Source: [Phormidium] sp. LEGE 05292 (lineage in GTDB: Bacteria; Cyanobacteriota; Cyanobacteriia; Cyanobacteriales; Aerosakkonemataceae). From it: a stretch of DNA of 37,709 nucleotides. Below, in pieces: positions 9,024-15,389 of the stretch. The stretch lies in NCBI RefSeq assembly GCF_015207735.1, contig NZ_JADEWG010000058.1:1-37709 (forward strand), given 5' to 3'. The position numbers and the translations under genes were made by a program. The notes under the pieces are model-generated. The model searched no databases. It saw nothing but the letters and a program-made list of their open reading frames with translations, and had not been told where the DNA came from. Numbering within the stretch: the stretch's first letter is position 1; each line of letters opens with the position of its first letter.

Positions 9024-9230
9024 TTGTGCTATGGATACTATTTTGCTAGGCGCGAACTTGGTCTACCTTTGACGGAACAGGAAGCTGAATTTCAAGAGTT
9101 TTTGCAATGGTTACGTCAGAAATTTCAGGTGGAAATGGATCAGAATAACATTGTTTACGAACGGCTTGCTTTTGATCCCCCCAACCCCCCTTATCAAGGG
9201 GGGCTAAGAAAGAGCCAGACTTGTAACTAG
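9024..9230 (+). CDS. Doubtful small ORF, 3' end invaded by a repeat
   Basis: A 68-codon frame with a TTG start. The first 45 residues (CYGYYFARRELGLPLTEQEA and onward) read like a real amphipathic helical protein, and the frame stays open upstream of the TTG without an ATG. The last 20 residues (DPPNPPYQGG and after) are translated from a GC-rich intergenic repeat, so the original C-terminus may have been replaced. No ribosome-binding site is evident. Treat it as a possible remnant of a small cyanobacterial protein gene rather than a firm gene. Confidence 0.35.
   Translation: MCYGYYFARRELGLPLTEQEAEFQEFLQWLRQKFQVEMDQNNIVYERLAFDPPNPPYQGGLRKSQTCN
9174..9203. repeat. C/G-run palindromic repeat
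   Basis: A GATC followed by two C6 runs and then G6. CCCCCCTT (9185-9192) pairs with AAGGGGGG (9196-9203) across a 3-nt loop. This type of GATCCCCCCAACCCCCC element recurs between genes in many cyanobacteria. Here it overlaps the end of the small ORF at 9024-9230 and could act as a transcription barrier. Confidence 0.7.
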
Positions 9231-9242
9231 CAACTTGAGTTA

Positions 9243-9512
9243 CTACAACTGTTCTAGCAACCTGTCATATTCTGTATGTGAACCAACCCAAAACCAAATT
9301 ACAGTGTCTCCATCCAACACACCAACCGCTCGATAGTTTTTGCTAATTCTGGCAGAATAAATTGGTAATTCTGAATGCACTTTCTTGAAACGCAGACTCG
9401 GATAAGAAGGATCTCCTTTAAACTGGCGATATGCCACCCGTGTTTGCTGTTGAACTGCTGCGGGTAGATCGGCAAACAATCTACGGAACTCGATTGTAGT
9501 GCGTGACTTCAC
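9243..9512 (-). CDS. RelE/ParE-family toxin
   Basis: An 89-residue basic protein of the RelE/ParE superfamily. Features are the N-terminal helical hairpin, the KGDPSYPSLRFKKV strand region, YSARISKNYRAVGVL and the closing WFWVGSHTEYDRLL. RelE members cut mRNA in the ribosome while ParE members poison gyrase; which applies here cannot be decided. It overlaps its upstream partner by 4 bp (9509-9512), a typical coupled type II toxin-antitoxin layout with the antitoxin first. Confidence 0.88.
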   Translation of the reverse strand: MKSRTTIEFRRLFADLPAAVQQQTRVAYRQFKGDPSYPSLRFKKVHSELPIYSARISKNYRAVGVLDGDTVIWFWVGSHTEYDRLLEQL

Positions 9513-9727
9513 AATGTTTCTGGATCGAGTTCTTGAGTTTTGCCTGCGTGATACTCTGCCAATGCAGTTGCTGCAAGTTTAGCCAGAATATCTGGGGAAC
9601 GAGAGAATGATTCATCCCAGCGTCGATCGTCTTCAAGTTCCTCCAGAATCATTGCTGCGATCGCATCTTGTTCACTAGCAGGTAAGGTTTTCAATTTGGC
9701 GATCGCACGTTCCAGTAACTCAGTCAT
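9509..9727 (-). CDS. Antitoxin paired with the RelE/ParE toxin
   Basis: A 72-residue acidic protein starting MTELLERAIAKLKTLPASEQ, with a middle acidic stretch EELEDDRRWDESF. This pattern (helical N-terminus with 'LPASEQDAIAAMILEEL') is common in cyanobacterial antitoxins next to RelE-like toxins. I chose the ATG at 9727; an in-frame GTG at 9736 would add three residues. It overlaps the toxin gene by 4 bp. Its role is inferred mainly from the partner. Confidence 0.8.
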   Translation of the reverse strand: MTELLERAIAKLKTLPASEQDAIAAMILEELEDDRRWDESFSRSPDILAKLAATALAEYHAGKTQELDPETL

Positions 9728-9788
9728 CGCTACCACTCTCTGACAATGAAAACGATATTTTATCCATTATCGCCTTACTTCAGATAAA

Positions 9789-9853
9789 GAAAGCATTGCC
9801 TTCCAGCTATATCTGAGAAAGAGCGATCGCCTACGGCACGTTGCGCGATCGCC
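9789..9853. repeat. HIP1-bordered interspersed repeat, copy A
   Basis: A diverged copy of a roughly 45-bp unit: AAGCATTGCCTTCCAGCTAT, then ATCTGAGAAAGAGCGATCGC, followed by CCTACGGCACGTTGCGCGATCGC. Related copies lie at 10573-10691, 11566-11613, 11655-11725 and 15288-15376. This copy sits between the RelE/ParE operon and the DUF433 gene, in the stretch that must hold their divergent promoters. Confidence 0.7.
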
Positions 9854-9964
9854 CTTTTGCTCAATCTCCCCTTGAATCAAGAAACTTCCCTCTGATTAAA
9901 ATGAGAACAGACACAGGCAAGCGTAACTTTAAATAACTCTAGCCGCTATTCAAATCAACTAACT

Positions 9965-10189
9965 ATGAACTACTCAGAAATCATTACCATTGAACCGGGA
10001 AAACGCAGCGGTAAACCCTGTATTCGGGGAATGCGAATCACCGTTTATGATGTCCTCTCCTACCTCGCTTCTGGAATGACCTATCAAGAAATTCTCGAAG
10101 ACTTTCCTTATCTGACTCAAGAAGATATTTTAGCTTGTCTCAGCTATGCTGCCGATCGAGAACGGCAAACCTTAATTGTGAAAACATGA
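9965..10189 (+). CDS. DUF433-family antitoxin
   Basis: A 74-residue DUF433 protein. The family signature is complete: SEIITIEPGKRSGKPCIRGM, RITVYDVLSYLASGMT, then the helix-turn-helix-like EILEDFPYLTQEDILACLSYAADRE. DUF433 proteins are paired with DUF5615 (PIN-like) proteins as toxin-antitoxin modules in cyanobacteria and other bacteria. Its stop codon overlaps the ATG of the DUF5615 gene (ATGA, 10186-10189). Confidence 0.9.
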   Translation: MNYSEIITIEPGKRSGKPCIRGMRITVYDVLSYLASGMTYQEILEDFPYLTQEDILACLSYAADRERQTLIVKT

Positions 10190-10518
10190 AATTATTGTTT
10201 GACCACAACTTATCCCCTCGCTTAGTCAATCGACTGGCTGATATTTTCCCTAATTCCAATCACCTGTTTTTGTTGGGATTTGACCAAGTACCCGATCGAG
10301 AAGTGTGGCAATATGCCCGCGATAACAATTTTATAATTGTCACCAAGGACTCAGATTTTAACGAAATTGTAATTCTGCGCGGTTTCCCGCCGAAAGTGAT
10401 TTAGATTTGGCGGGGAAACTGTAGTACTGGAGATATTGAAACAATCTTGAGAAATAACTTTGTTGATATTGAAAACTTCAATCAAAACCAAAACTTAGGC
10501 ATTTTCACTCTGTATTAA
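10186..10518 (+). pseudogene. DUF5615 PIN-like toxin interrupted by an in-frame amber codon
   Basis: From the ATG at 10186 the frame encodes MKLLFDHNLSPRLVNRLADI and onward to PPKVI, a clear DUF5615 (Mut7-C/PIN-like) N-terminal part with the acidic residues of DHNLS and TKDSDF. A TAG at 10402-10404 stops it after 72 residues. Reading straight through, the same frame continues IWRGNCSTGDIETILRNNF and ends TLY at a TAA (10516-10518). That matches the normal C-terminus of the family (W-RRGNCST-DIE-LR pattern), giving about 110 codons in total. So a single nonsense codon, not a frameshift, divides the gene. The protein made is probably a truncated toxin, unless there is read-through or a sequencing error. 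The DUF433 partner is intact. Confidence 0.85.
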
Positions 10519-10572
10519 AAAATAGTATTTATTTGGAACTTCAGATGAATATGCGATTGCTCTCGATAACTA

Positions 10573-10691
10573 ATGAAGAAAGCGATCGCCTTCCAGCATA
10601 TCTAAAGAGCGAGCGCACTTGAAGAGAAACAGTCAGTAATCAGAAATCAGGCGATCGCAGTTGCCATCACCTACAGGACGCTGCGCGATCG
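10573..10691. repeat. HIP1-bordered interspersed repeat, copy B
   Basis: GAAGAAAGCGATCGCCTTCC followed by AGCATATCTAAAGAGCGAGC (about 10576-10616), then after 30 bp of HIP1-containing sequence a copy of the CCTACAGGACGCTGCGCGATCGC tail (about 10669-10691). It occupies the space between the broken DUF5615 gene and the HNH partner gene. Confidence 0.7.
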
Positions 10692-10754
10692 CAGCCTTCA
10701 ACCCAAACCTCGGCTACAATCAAATCAGACCACTGGTGAGTGTCTAGACTAATC

Positions 10755-11033
10755 ATGACTATATTCCTACCACCACAACTTAAGTATCTACCAGCGACTT
10801 TGCCTATTGAGGGTGCAGTTCGGATTGAGTTGGAAGAGGGGATTCCAGTTTTTCGGGCATCGAGCATTGTTCAAAACCAGATCGAAGCATTATTGGTCAA
10901 GCAACAAACCACGCTACTTAGCCCAGAAGAAGAACGAGAACTCGATTGCTACGAAGAAATAGATGACTATTTAAGTTTTGTGAATCGAATGCTCCGAAAT
11001 TTATCGCTCACTCAAACTCAGCAATCATTGTAG
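10755..11033 (+). CDS. Small protein paired with an HNH endonuclease
   Basis: A 92-residue acidic protein starting MTIFLPPQLKYLPATLPIEG, with a mostly helical C-terminal half (SPEEERELDCYEEIDDYLSF). No known catalytic motif is visible. It ends 2 bp before the GTG of the HNH endonuclease gene, so the two are almost certainly co-translated. The ATG at 10755 is chosen; an in-frame GTG at 10740 is possible. The arrangement resembles an antitoxin or immunity gene placed before an effector nuclease, but that role is inferred. Confidence 0.75.
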   Translation: MTIFLPPQLKYLPATLPIEGAVRIELEEGIPVFRASSIVQNQIEALLVKQQTTLLSPEEERELDCYEEIDDYLSFVNRMLRNLSLTQTQQSL

Positions 11034-11035
11034 TT

Positions 11036-11500
11036 GTGTCTTCTCGCAGCAAAATTTCTGACTTTGTTCAAGCACAGGTACGCCAACGTGCAGGTTATTT
11101 ATGCGAGTATTGTCATGCGTCCGAACAATGGCAGTATGTTCAATTCACAGTGGATCATGTTGTACCGTTATCATTAGGCGGAGCCGATGATTTGGAGAAT
11201 CTGGCCCTTGCCTGTTTCCATTGCAATCGTAGGAAAAGCAATCGGCTAACGGCAGTTGACCCACAATCGGGCAAAGAGGTGCCGCTATTCAATCCTCGAC
11301 AGGATAGTTGGTGTGAACATTTTATCTGGTCTATAGATGGACTTTTGATTCTGGCTTTGACTGCCATTGGACGTGCAACGATCGCAAAATTAGCCTTAAA
11401 TCGAGAGCGAGCGATCGATATTCGCGCCGCCGATAAAGAGGTGGGTCGGCATCCACCAGCAGATGATCCAATTCAATCTGGAGTTGATGGAAGCCAGTAG
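11036..11500 (+). CDS. HNH endonuclease
   Basis: A 154-residue HNH nuclease. The zinc-finger Cys pairs CEYC (23-26) and CFHC (60-63) bracket the catalytic DHVVPLSLGGADD segment (40-52), followed by NRRKSNRL. This is the standard His-Asn-His/zinc layout of stand-alone bacterial HNH enzymes that nick or cut DNA. The C-terminal part (about 105-154) is helical and then polar. The start is a GTG at 11036, only 2 bp after the upstream stop. It could belong to a selfish or defence module; the substrate is unknown. Confidence 0.9.
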   Translation: MSSRSKISDFVQAQVRQRAGYLCEYCHASEQWQYVQFTVDHVVPLSLGGADDLENLALACFHCNRRKSNRLTAVDPQSGKEVPLFNPRQDSWCEHFIWSIDGLLILALTAIGRATIAKLALNRERAIDIRAADKEVGRHPPADDPIQSGVDGSQ

Positions 11501-11565
11501 GGAATGGGATATAGCCATTTTCTAGTAATTATTCAGTAGCGATCGCACTACTCCAAAAAAGCTAT

Positions 11566-11725
11566 CAAGAAGCGATCGCCTTCCACCATATCTCAAGAAA
11601 GAGCGATCGCACTCATTAAACAGTATCTCCAGACCAACGCTCGATCTAAAAAAAACAAAATTCCAAGCAACAAAAAAGTGCGATCGCCTTCCACCACATC
11701 TCAAGAAAGATCGATCGCACTTTAA
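11566..11725. repeat. HIP1-bordered interspersed repeat, copies C and D
   Basis: Two close copies: GCGATCGCCTTCCACCATAT with CTCAAGAAAGAGCGATCGCA (11572-11612), and GCGATCGCCTTCCACCACAT with CTCAAGAAAGATCGATCGCA (11680-11720). Copy D is preceded by ACAAAATTCCAAGCAACAAA (11656-11675), which is also found before copy E at 15.3 kb. The 303-bp gap 11501-11803 between the HNH gene and the chagasin-like gene is mostly made of these elements, and no gene is seen in it. Confidence 0.85.
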
Positions 11726-11803
11726 AAGAAACAATCAGTAAACAGAAGAAATGCGAGATTAAATCAAGACGGATTCAGGATACTCGACCGATTAGCGATC
11801 GCC

Positions 11804-12262
11804 CTATTCCTTGACTTGAAGTGTCAGATTAAATTGCTGGACAATCGATCGCTCTCCCTCCCAAGGTCGCCATTCCTTGAGTTGTAAACTGGTTAAACCT
11901 ATAGCTTTAATCCTGAAGGTTAATATTCGTTCTCCTCCTCCACCTACGCCTGCATTTTGGGGAAGAGAAAATTCTGAACTTTGAAGTTCAATAATATTAG
12001 AATCAATTTTGTCGATCGCCCAACTGTATCCTGTACTCGGATTTTCTGCTAGGGTGATTACAATCACATCGCCACGATGAACTGTAAATGTTTTATCTCG
12101 ATCTGTTTGGGTAATTCTCAGCTGTGACACTGTTTTCCTCTCGATATGGTTCACGCGATCGACCACTAAGGCTGCTTTGGGTGTGTTGAGATAACTTGTC
12201 ACCCCCAGATGAAACTCTAGAACCATAGCCAGAATAATAGGAATCAAAATAGAGAAGTTCAT
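11804..12262 (-). CDS. Chagasin-like (I42) inhibitor of papain-type cysteine proteases
   Basis: A 152-residue protein with an N-terminal hydrophobic segment (4-22), either a signal peptide or an anchor, then a chagasin/I42 domain. All three inhibitory loops of the family can be seen: NPSTGYSW (74-81), a glycine-rich GVGGGG (105-110), and RPWE (132-135). I42 proteins insert these loops into the active site of C1A cysteine proteases. The gene next upstream on the same strand encodes just such a protease, 147 bp away, so this looks like its cognate inhibitor. Export would place it outside the cytoplasm. Family assignment is strong; the pairing is inferred from context. Confidence 0.9.
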   Translation of the reverse strand: MNFSILIPIILAMVLEFHLGVTSYLNTPKAALVVDRVNHIERKTVSQLRITQTDRDKTFTVHRGDVIVITLAENPSTGYSWAIDKIDSNIIELQSSEFSLPQNAGVGGGGERILTFRIKAIGLTSLQLKEWRPWEGERSIVQQFNLTLQVKE

Positions 12263-12409
12263 CTTAACTGCACTGTTGTTCTCAATGTAAGTTGGATTAG
12301 CCTCACCCCATCAGTCTTCCCAGTTTGGGAAAAGTAATTAGGGGGTGAGACTAAGTAGCATCTTGGACAAATCAGACTATTGCCAAAAAAAGAACATCAA
12401 GCTAACTTC

Positions 12410-13228
12410 CTAAACCGAAATACCATAAGCTTCGGTAAAAGCCGCCTGTGCATAAGCATGAGAGGCATAAGCAAAGCCTTTGTCTCCCCAAGAGGTACTC
12501 CAACTATTTCGGATAATAAATCTGTCGGCAGTGTACCCCACAATAGAAACCGCGTGTCCGCCTCGGACGGTTTCTGGTTTATAAACATCAAGCTTGCCTT
12601 GTGTGCTAGTTGCTTGATCCCAAGTCGCATCTACTCCCAGTCTAGTTAGAATTGGGCCTTGGGTTGCCAGCCAGTTTTTCCAACCTTGTGCTACTGTCTG
12701 CCAACTATCAGAAGGTCTACGCAGGGTAAAGTAACTCGTGATTTTGTATAGAGAAGCCAAGGCATACAAAGAACTTTGGGACTTGTGGCTCAACTTCTCT
12801 GGATAGAATACCAATTCAGTTTCGGCAACACAACCATATTTACGGATAATATCAAGGGCAGCCTTCAGGCTAGTTCCAGGTTGTTCCAAAAATGTCGTGG
12901 GATAATCAGTGAACTCATCCATTTCTTTGGCAGCCATCCAGACGAATCTTCTGGATAACCATTTAGTCTTATCCTTGGGAAATACTCCCTTCTTAACCAA
13001 ATGCCACCAAAGAATATCAGCCGTAGCAAAACCAACACAAGCACCATGATCTGTCTGATCTCCAATTAACCACCAGTTATCATCTCTTAGATCTACCGAG
13101 GGTGGGATACTCTCTGGTACACTCAATGCTCCTGCTTCAATGGCGGTTTCAACTCCCCAATCTTTTTCAATTTCGCGGGATGGAATGCAATTTAAAATTC
13201 TTTGTGTCGGTTTGATTTCTGTAGTCAT
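12410..13228 (-). CDS. Papain-like (C1A) cysteine protease
   Basis: A 272-residue peptidase. The C1A active-site set is complete: oxyanion Gln58 and nucleophile Cys64 in GDQTDHGACVGFA, His225 in RGGHAVSIVGY, and Asn241 in IRNSWSTSWGDKGF. The mature-domain start resembles IPPSVDLRDD (41-50), leaving only about 40 residues before it, far shorter than the usual 60-100 residue prodomain. No signal peptide is visible. AGAGG sits 6-7 bp before the ATG at 13228. It lies in a tight same-strand cluster with a chagasin-type inhibitor downstream and two 'DVFSGRPNP' proteins upstream. Its short pro-segment may be compensated by a separate inhibitor. Substrate and location are unknown. Confidence 0.92.
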   Translation of the reverse strand: MTTEIKPTQRILNCIPSREIEKDWGVETAIEAGALSVPESIPPSVDLRDDNWWLIGDQTDHGACVGFATADILWWHLVKKGVFPKDKTKWLSRRFVWMAAKEMDEFTDYPTTFLEQPGTSLKAALDIIRKYGCVAETELVFYPEKLSHKSQSSLYALASLYKITSYFTLRRPSDSWQTVAQGWKNWLATQGPILTRLGVDATWDQATSTQGKLDVYKPETVRGGHAVSIVGYTADRFIIRNSWSTSWGDKGFAYASHAYAQAAFTEAYGISV

Positions 13229-13282
13229 GGTAAACCTCTATTAGTTAATTTTGGTAAAAAATTGAACAAAAGATCTTGAACT

Positions 13283-13744
13283 TTACTCAATTGAGCCGCT
13301 AATCTGACGGTAAAGTTGATTGTCTAGCCGTCCTTTACCCGTTTGGAACAACCATTTCTCCAGAACACGATTTTTGTCAACAAATTTTTGGGGTTGGTTG
13401 TCCTGTCTAGCTACGACTAGTCCATTAGAAATCACAATCTCCTGAAAGCCCTCAATCTCTTTTCCTGGAACGCTGACAATCAGACCGCGATATCCTAATC
13501 CTTCTTTGAGAGTCCCTTCTCCTGATGATGGAGGTAAAGATTGAAATCGTTGTACAAACTCATTAGATTCTTGCTCTGTTAATTGCCAATGGGGATTTGG
13601 TCTACCGCTAAACACATCCACTTCGATTTGCATTTTTCTGTTTCCTTCTGGGGCAGTACATCCAAGCAAGGCTACCAAAACCACTGATAAGCCTACATTA
13701 ATTAACCGTTTCGGAGATCCGGCGAACGCACAAGTCCATTGCAT
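13283..13744 (-). CDS. Lipoprotein consisting of a stand-alone DVFSGRPNP domain
   Basis: A 153-residue predicted lipoprotein. After a basic N-terminus a hydrophobic run leads to the lipobox LLGC (Cys29). The rest is one domain beginning IEVDVFSGRPNPHWQLTEQE and containing LGYRGLIVSV. The same domain forms the N-terminus of the adjacent 309-residue protein (ADVFSGRPNPEWIITDEQE and LGFRGLIVEP). No catalytic motif is seen. An AGCAGGA ribosome-binding site precedes the ATG. It is sandwiched between two putative Cys-hydrolase genes with gaps of 80 and 54 bp, suggesting a common transcript. A free copy of a pro-domain acting as inhibitor or anchor is a reasonable hypothesis, not proven. Confidence 0.8.
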   Translation of the reverse strand: MQWTCAFAGSPKRLINVGLSVVLVALLGCTAPEGNRKMQIEVDVFSGRPNPHWQLTEQESNEFVQRFQSLPPSSGEGTLKEGLGYRGLIVSVPGKEIEGFQEIVISNGLVVARQDNQPQKFVDKNRVLEKWLFQTGKGRLDNQLYRQISGSIE

Positions 13745-13824
13745 GGTTGATTTTTCCTGCTGATTTTGAAGGGGATAAAGTCATGTATAGCCGAAGGCAA
13801 TGCTTTGCGGTGTAGAGCTTCCAT

Positions 13825-14754
13825 CTATTTAATCTTTTGACTCCGACAAGTGTAGAAGTAACCACAGAAGATGGTGTAGCCATCGCGATCGCAAGTTTGT
13901 GGGTTGTAAATTACTTTGCCACTGTTATCAACATTGCGAACAGGGGTGCTACCCGGTTTGTGTGCCCAATAACCTTCCCGCATCAGACGATACCAGTGGA
14001 AATCATTAAAGCCAGGACCAGGAGCGATGACCAATGCCACTAGATAGCGGGGTGCCTCCGAATCTGGAAAGCAATCATAGCGGCGATGTAATCCGTCGCA
14101 TAAGGCAGCACGAGTCACTTCTGCACAATTAATGGCAGTGTACATTTGACCACAACCTCGTCCAGGTTGGGCAAAGGTATCTGTTCGTTTGTTGCTTGCG
14201 TAGTTGTAACAATTGTTATTACGCAGAATGGTAGCGTTGTTGTTCCAGAAACCAGGATTGTAGGGTGATGTATCGTAAGTACAAGCAGCTGCCATTTCAG
14301 CGGCTGTCTCCATTGTCATCATCTGAGGCAGTCCTTCAACATCGGGAACAGATACTCGATTTGTAGTTTCTAGTTTTTGCTGAAGAAAACTCTGTAACAT
14401 TTCGCCTAAAGGTAATCCCCCTTCATTGATAGAAGCAGCGTCGGGAGAGATTTCTGCACTACTTATCGAGCTAATTAACCGTTGAGCAATCTCACTGGCT
14501 TTGGTGCCAGCTATACCAGAAGCTGTTGCCAAATATAGACTTGCTGGAAGATCGTAGTCTTTCGCCAGTTCGTCTGATAACGGCTCAACTATAAGACCAC
14601 GAAATCCTAATCCGGCATTTCCGGGTGCAGACTGAGCGACGACACTGCGATTATTTGCAATTTCTTTGAGCGTCGTCCGAGCTTCTTGTTCATCGGTAAT
14701 AATCCACTCTGGATTAGGTCTACCGGAGAAAACATCGGCACTAATTCGTAACAT
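13825..14754 (-). CDS. DVFSGRPNP domain fused to a Cys/His candidate hydrolase domain
   Basis: A 309-residue protein without a signal peptide. Residues 1-85 form the DVFSGRPNP domain shared with the neighbouring lipoprotein. Residues 86-165 are a low-conservation linker. Residues 165-309 form a Cys-rich domain with NNCYNYA (Cys182), CGQMYTAINC, DFHWYR (His253), GYWAHKPG (His265) and RNVDNSG (Asp276). A Cys-His-Asp/Asn order like this is typical of papain-fold amidases and peptidases (NlpC/CHAP type), and I have seen the DFHWYR...HKPG...VDNSG pattern in uncharacterised bacterial proteins; enzyme activity is inferred. About ten cysteines in this half suggest disulfides or metal. AGGAAATGAATT precedes the ATG. 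It is the first gene of the four-gene cluster. Confidence 0.8.
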   Translation of the reverse strand: MLRISADVFSGRPNPEWIITDEQEARTTLKEIANNRSVVAQSAPGNAGLGFRGLIVEPLSDELAKDYDLPASLYLATASGIAGTKASEIAQRLISSISSAEISPDAASINEGGLPLGEMLQSFLQQKLETTNRVSVPDVEGLPQMMTMETAAEMAAACTYDTSPYNPGFWNNNATILRNNNCYNYASNKRTDTFAQPGRGCGQMYTAINCAEVTRAALCDGLHRRYDCFPDSEAPRYLVALVIAPGPGFNDFHWYRLMREGYWAHKPGSTPVRNVDNSGKVIYNPQTCDRDGYTIFCGYFYTCRSQKIK

Positions 14755-14998
14755 AATTCATTTCCTATTTCCTCGTTTTTTCAGGGCGAAACATGAGAAA
14801 GTTTCTATACTGCCCTGGTTCCATGTATATTAATTTGGAGCTTATAACTATGAATTTCAACCGAAGTTGACGGACTTAAGGAACAATATAAAACTTCTTT
14901 TAAGTTCGGTAAATTAACCTTAATTTCGATATTTTTAAGAGTTGGCGATACAGACAAGCTACCTCTGAAAGAAACTCAATATATAGTTGTCACCAAAG

Positions 14999-15041
14999 AA
15001 AGAGCGATCGCGGATTTTTTTTCATACCGCGATCGCTCTTT
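14999..15041. terminator. HIP1-containing perfect hairpin, possible terminator
   Basis: Arms AAAGAGCGATCGCGG (14999-15013) and CCGCGATCGCTCTTT (15027-15041) pair perfectly over 15 bp, each containing a full HIP1 site, with a 13-nt T-rich loop. T-rich sequence follows on both strands. It could terminate transcription coming from the amylase gene or insulate the protease cluster promoter. Confidence 0.55.
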
Positions 15042-15155
15042 TCATTTTCACCAATCGTTCCCTATCCTTGACTAAAAGTGGAATTTTCAGTTTTCATAAC
15101 GATCAACTCCTGTTAGTGGGAAATTCACAGAGAATCTTTCTATTAAGTCCATTTT

Positions 15156-15212
15156 GCAAATTTAATTCTGTCTAAACAACCGAATTTTAGGAATTTAAGA
15201 ACGAACTTAAAA
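15156..15212 (+). repeat. 57-bp direct repeat, left copy
   Basis: Begins GCAAATTTAATTCTGTCTAA and ends GAACTTAAAA. It matches 17197-17253 at 50 of 57 positions by my count. The two copies flank the amylase gene in the same orientation. Confidence 0.8.
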
Positions 15213-15287
15213 CAATATTGCTATCTATTTCCAGAAGCGACCATCATTAACCATTTCAGCTAATGAAAAAATGACCGCATAGCATGA

Positions 15288-15376
15288 AACAAAATCCCAA
15301 GCAACAAAAAAGGCGATCGCCTTCCAGCACATCTAAAGAAAGATCGATTGCCTACGGCACGCTGCGCGATCGCACT
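15288..15376. repeat. HIP1-bordered interspersed repeat, copy E
   Basis: ACAAAATCCCAAGCAACAAA, then GCGATCGCCTTCCAGCACAT, CTAAAGAAAGATCGAT and the CCTACGGCACGCTGCGCGATCGC tail. It combines the head seen in copy D (11.66 kb) with the tail seen in copies A and B, so it may be the most complete member. It ends 14 bp before the amylase stop codon. Confidence 0.8.
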
Positions 15377-15389
15377 TTCATCATCCAAA

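Larger units (their letters stand above)
14755..15389. other. Intergenic gap with palindromes and repeats, no gene
   Basis: This 635-bp AT-rich gap lies between the 3' end of the amylase gene and the 5' end of the protease cluster. It must hold the promoter of the cluster near 14760-14850. It also contains an imperfect CCGAAGTT...AAGTTCGG inverted repeat (about 14861-14909), a perfect HIP1 hairpin (14999-15041), a 57-bp direct repeat (15156-15212) and a HIP1-bordered interspersed repeat (15288-15376). No open frame with a credible start or protein-like composition was found. Confidence 0.6.

Noticed and set aside
11522-11734. 70-codon minus-strand frame with an internal CDRSFLR-GGRRS duplication
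   Set aside because: It is a translation of two copies of the HIP1-bordered interspersed repeat; the internal duplication comes from the DNA repeat, not from a protein family.
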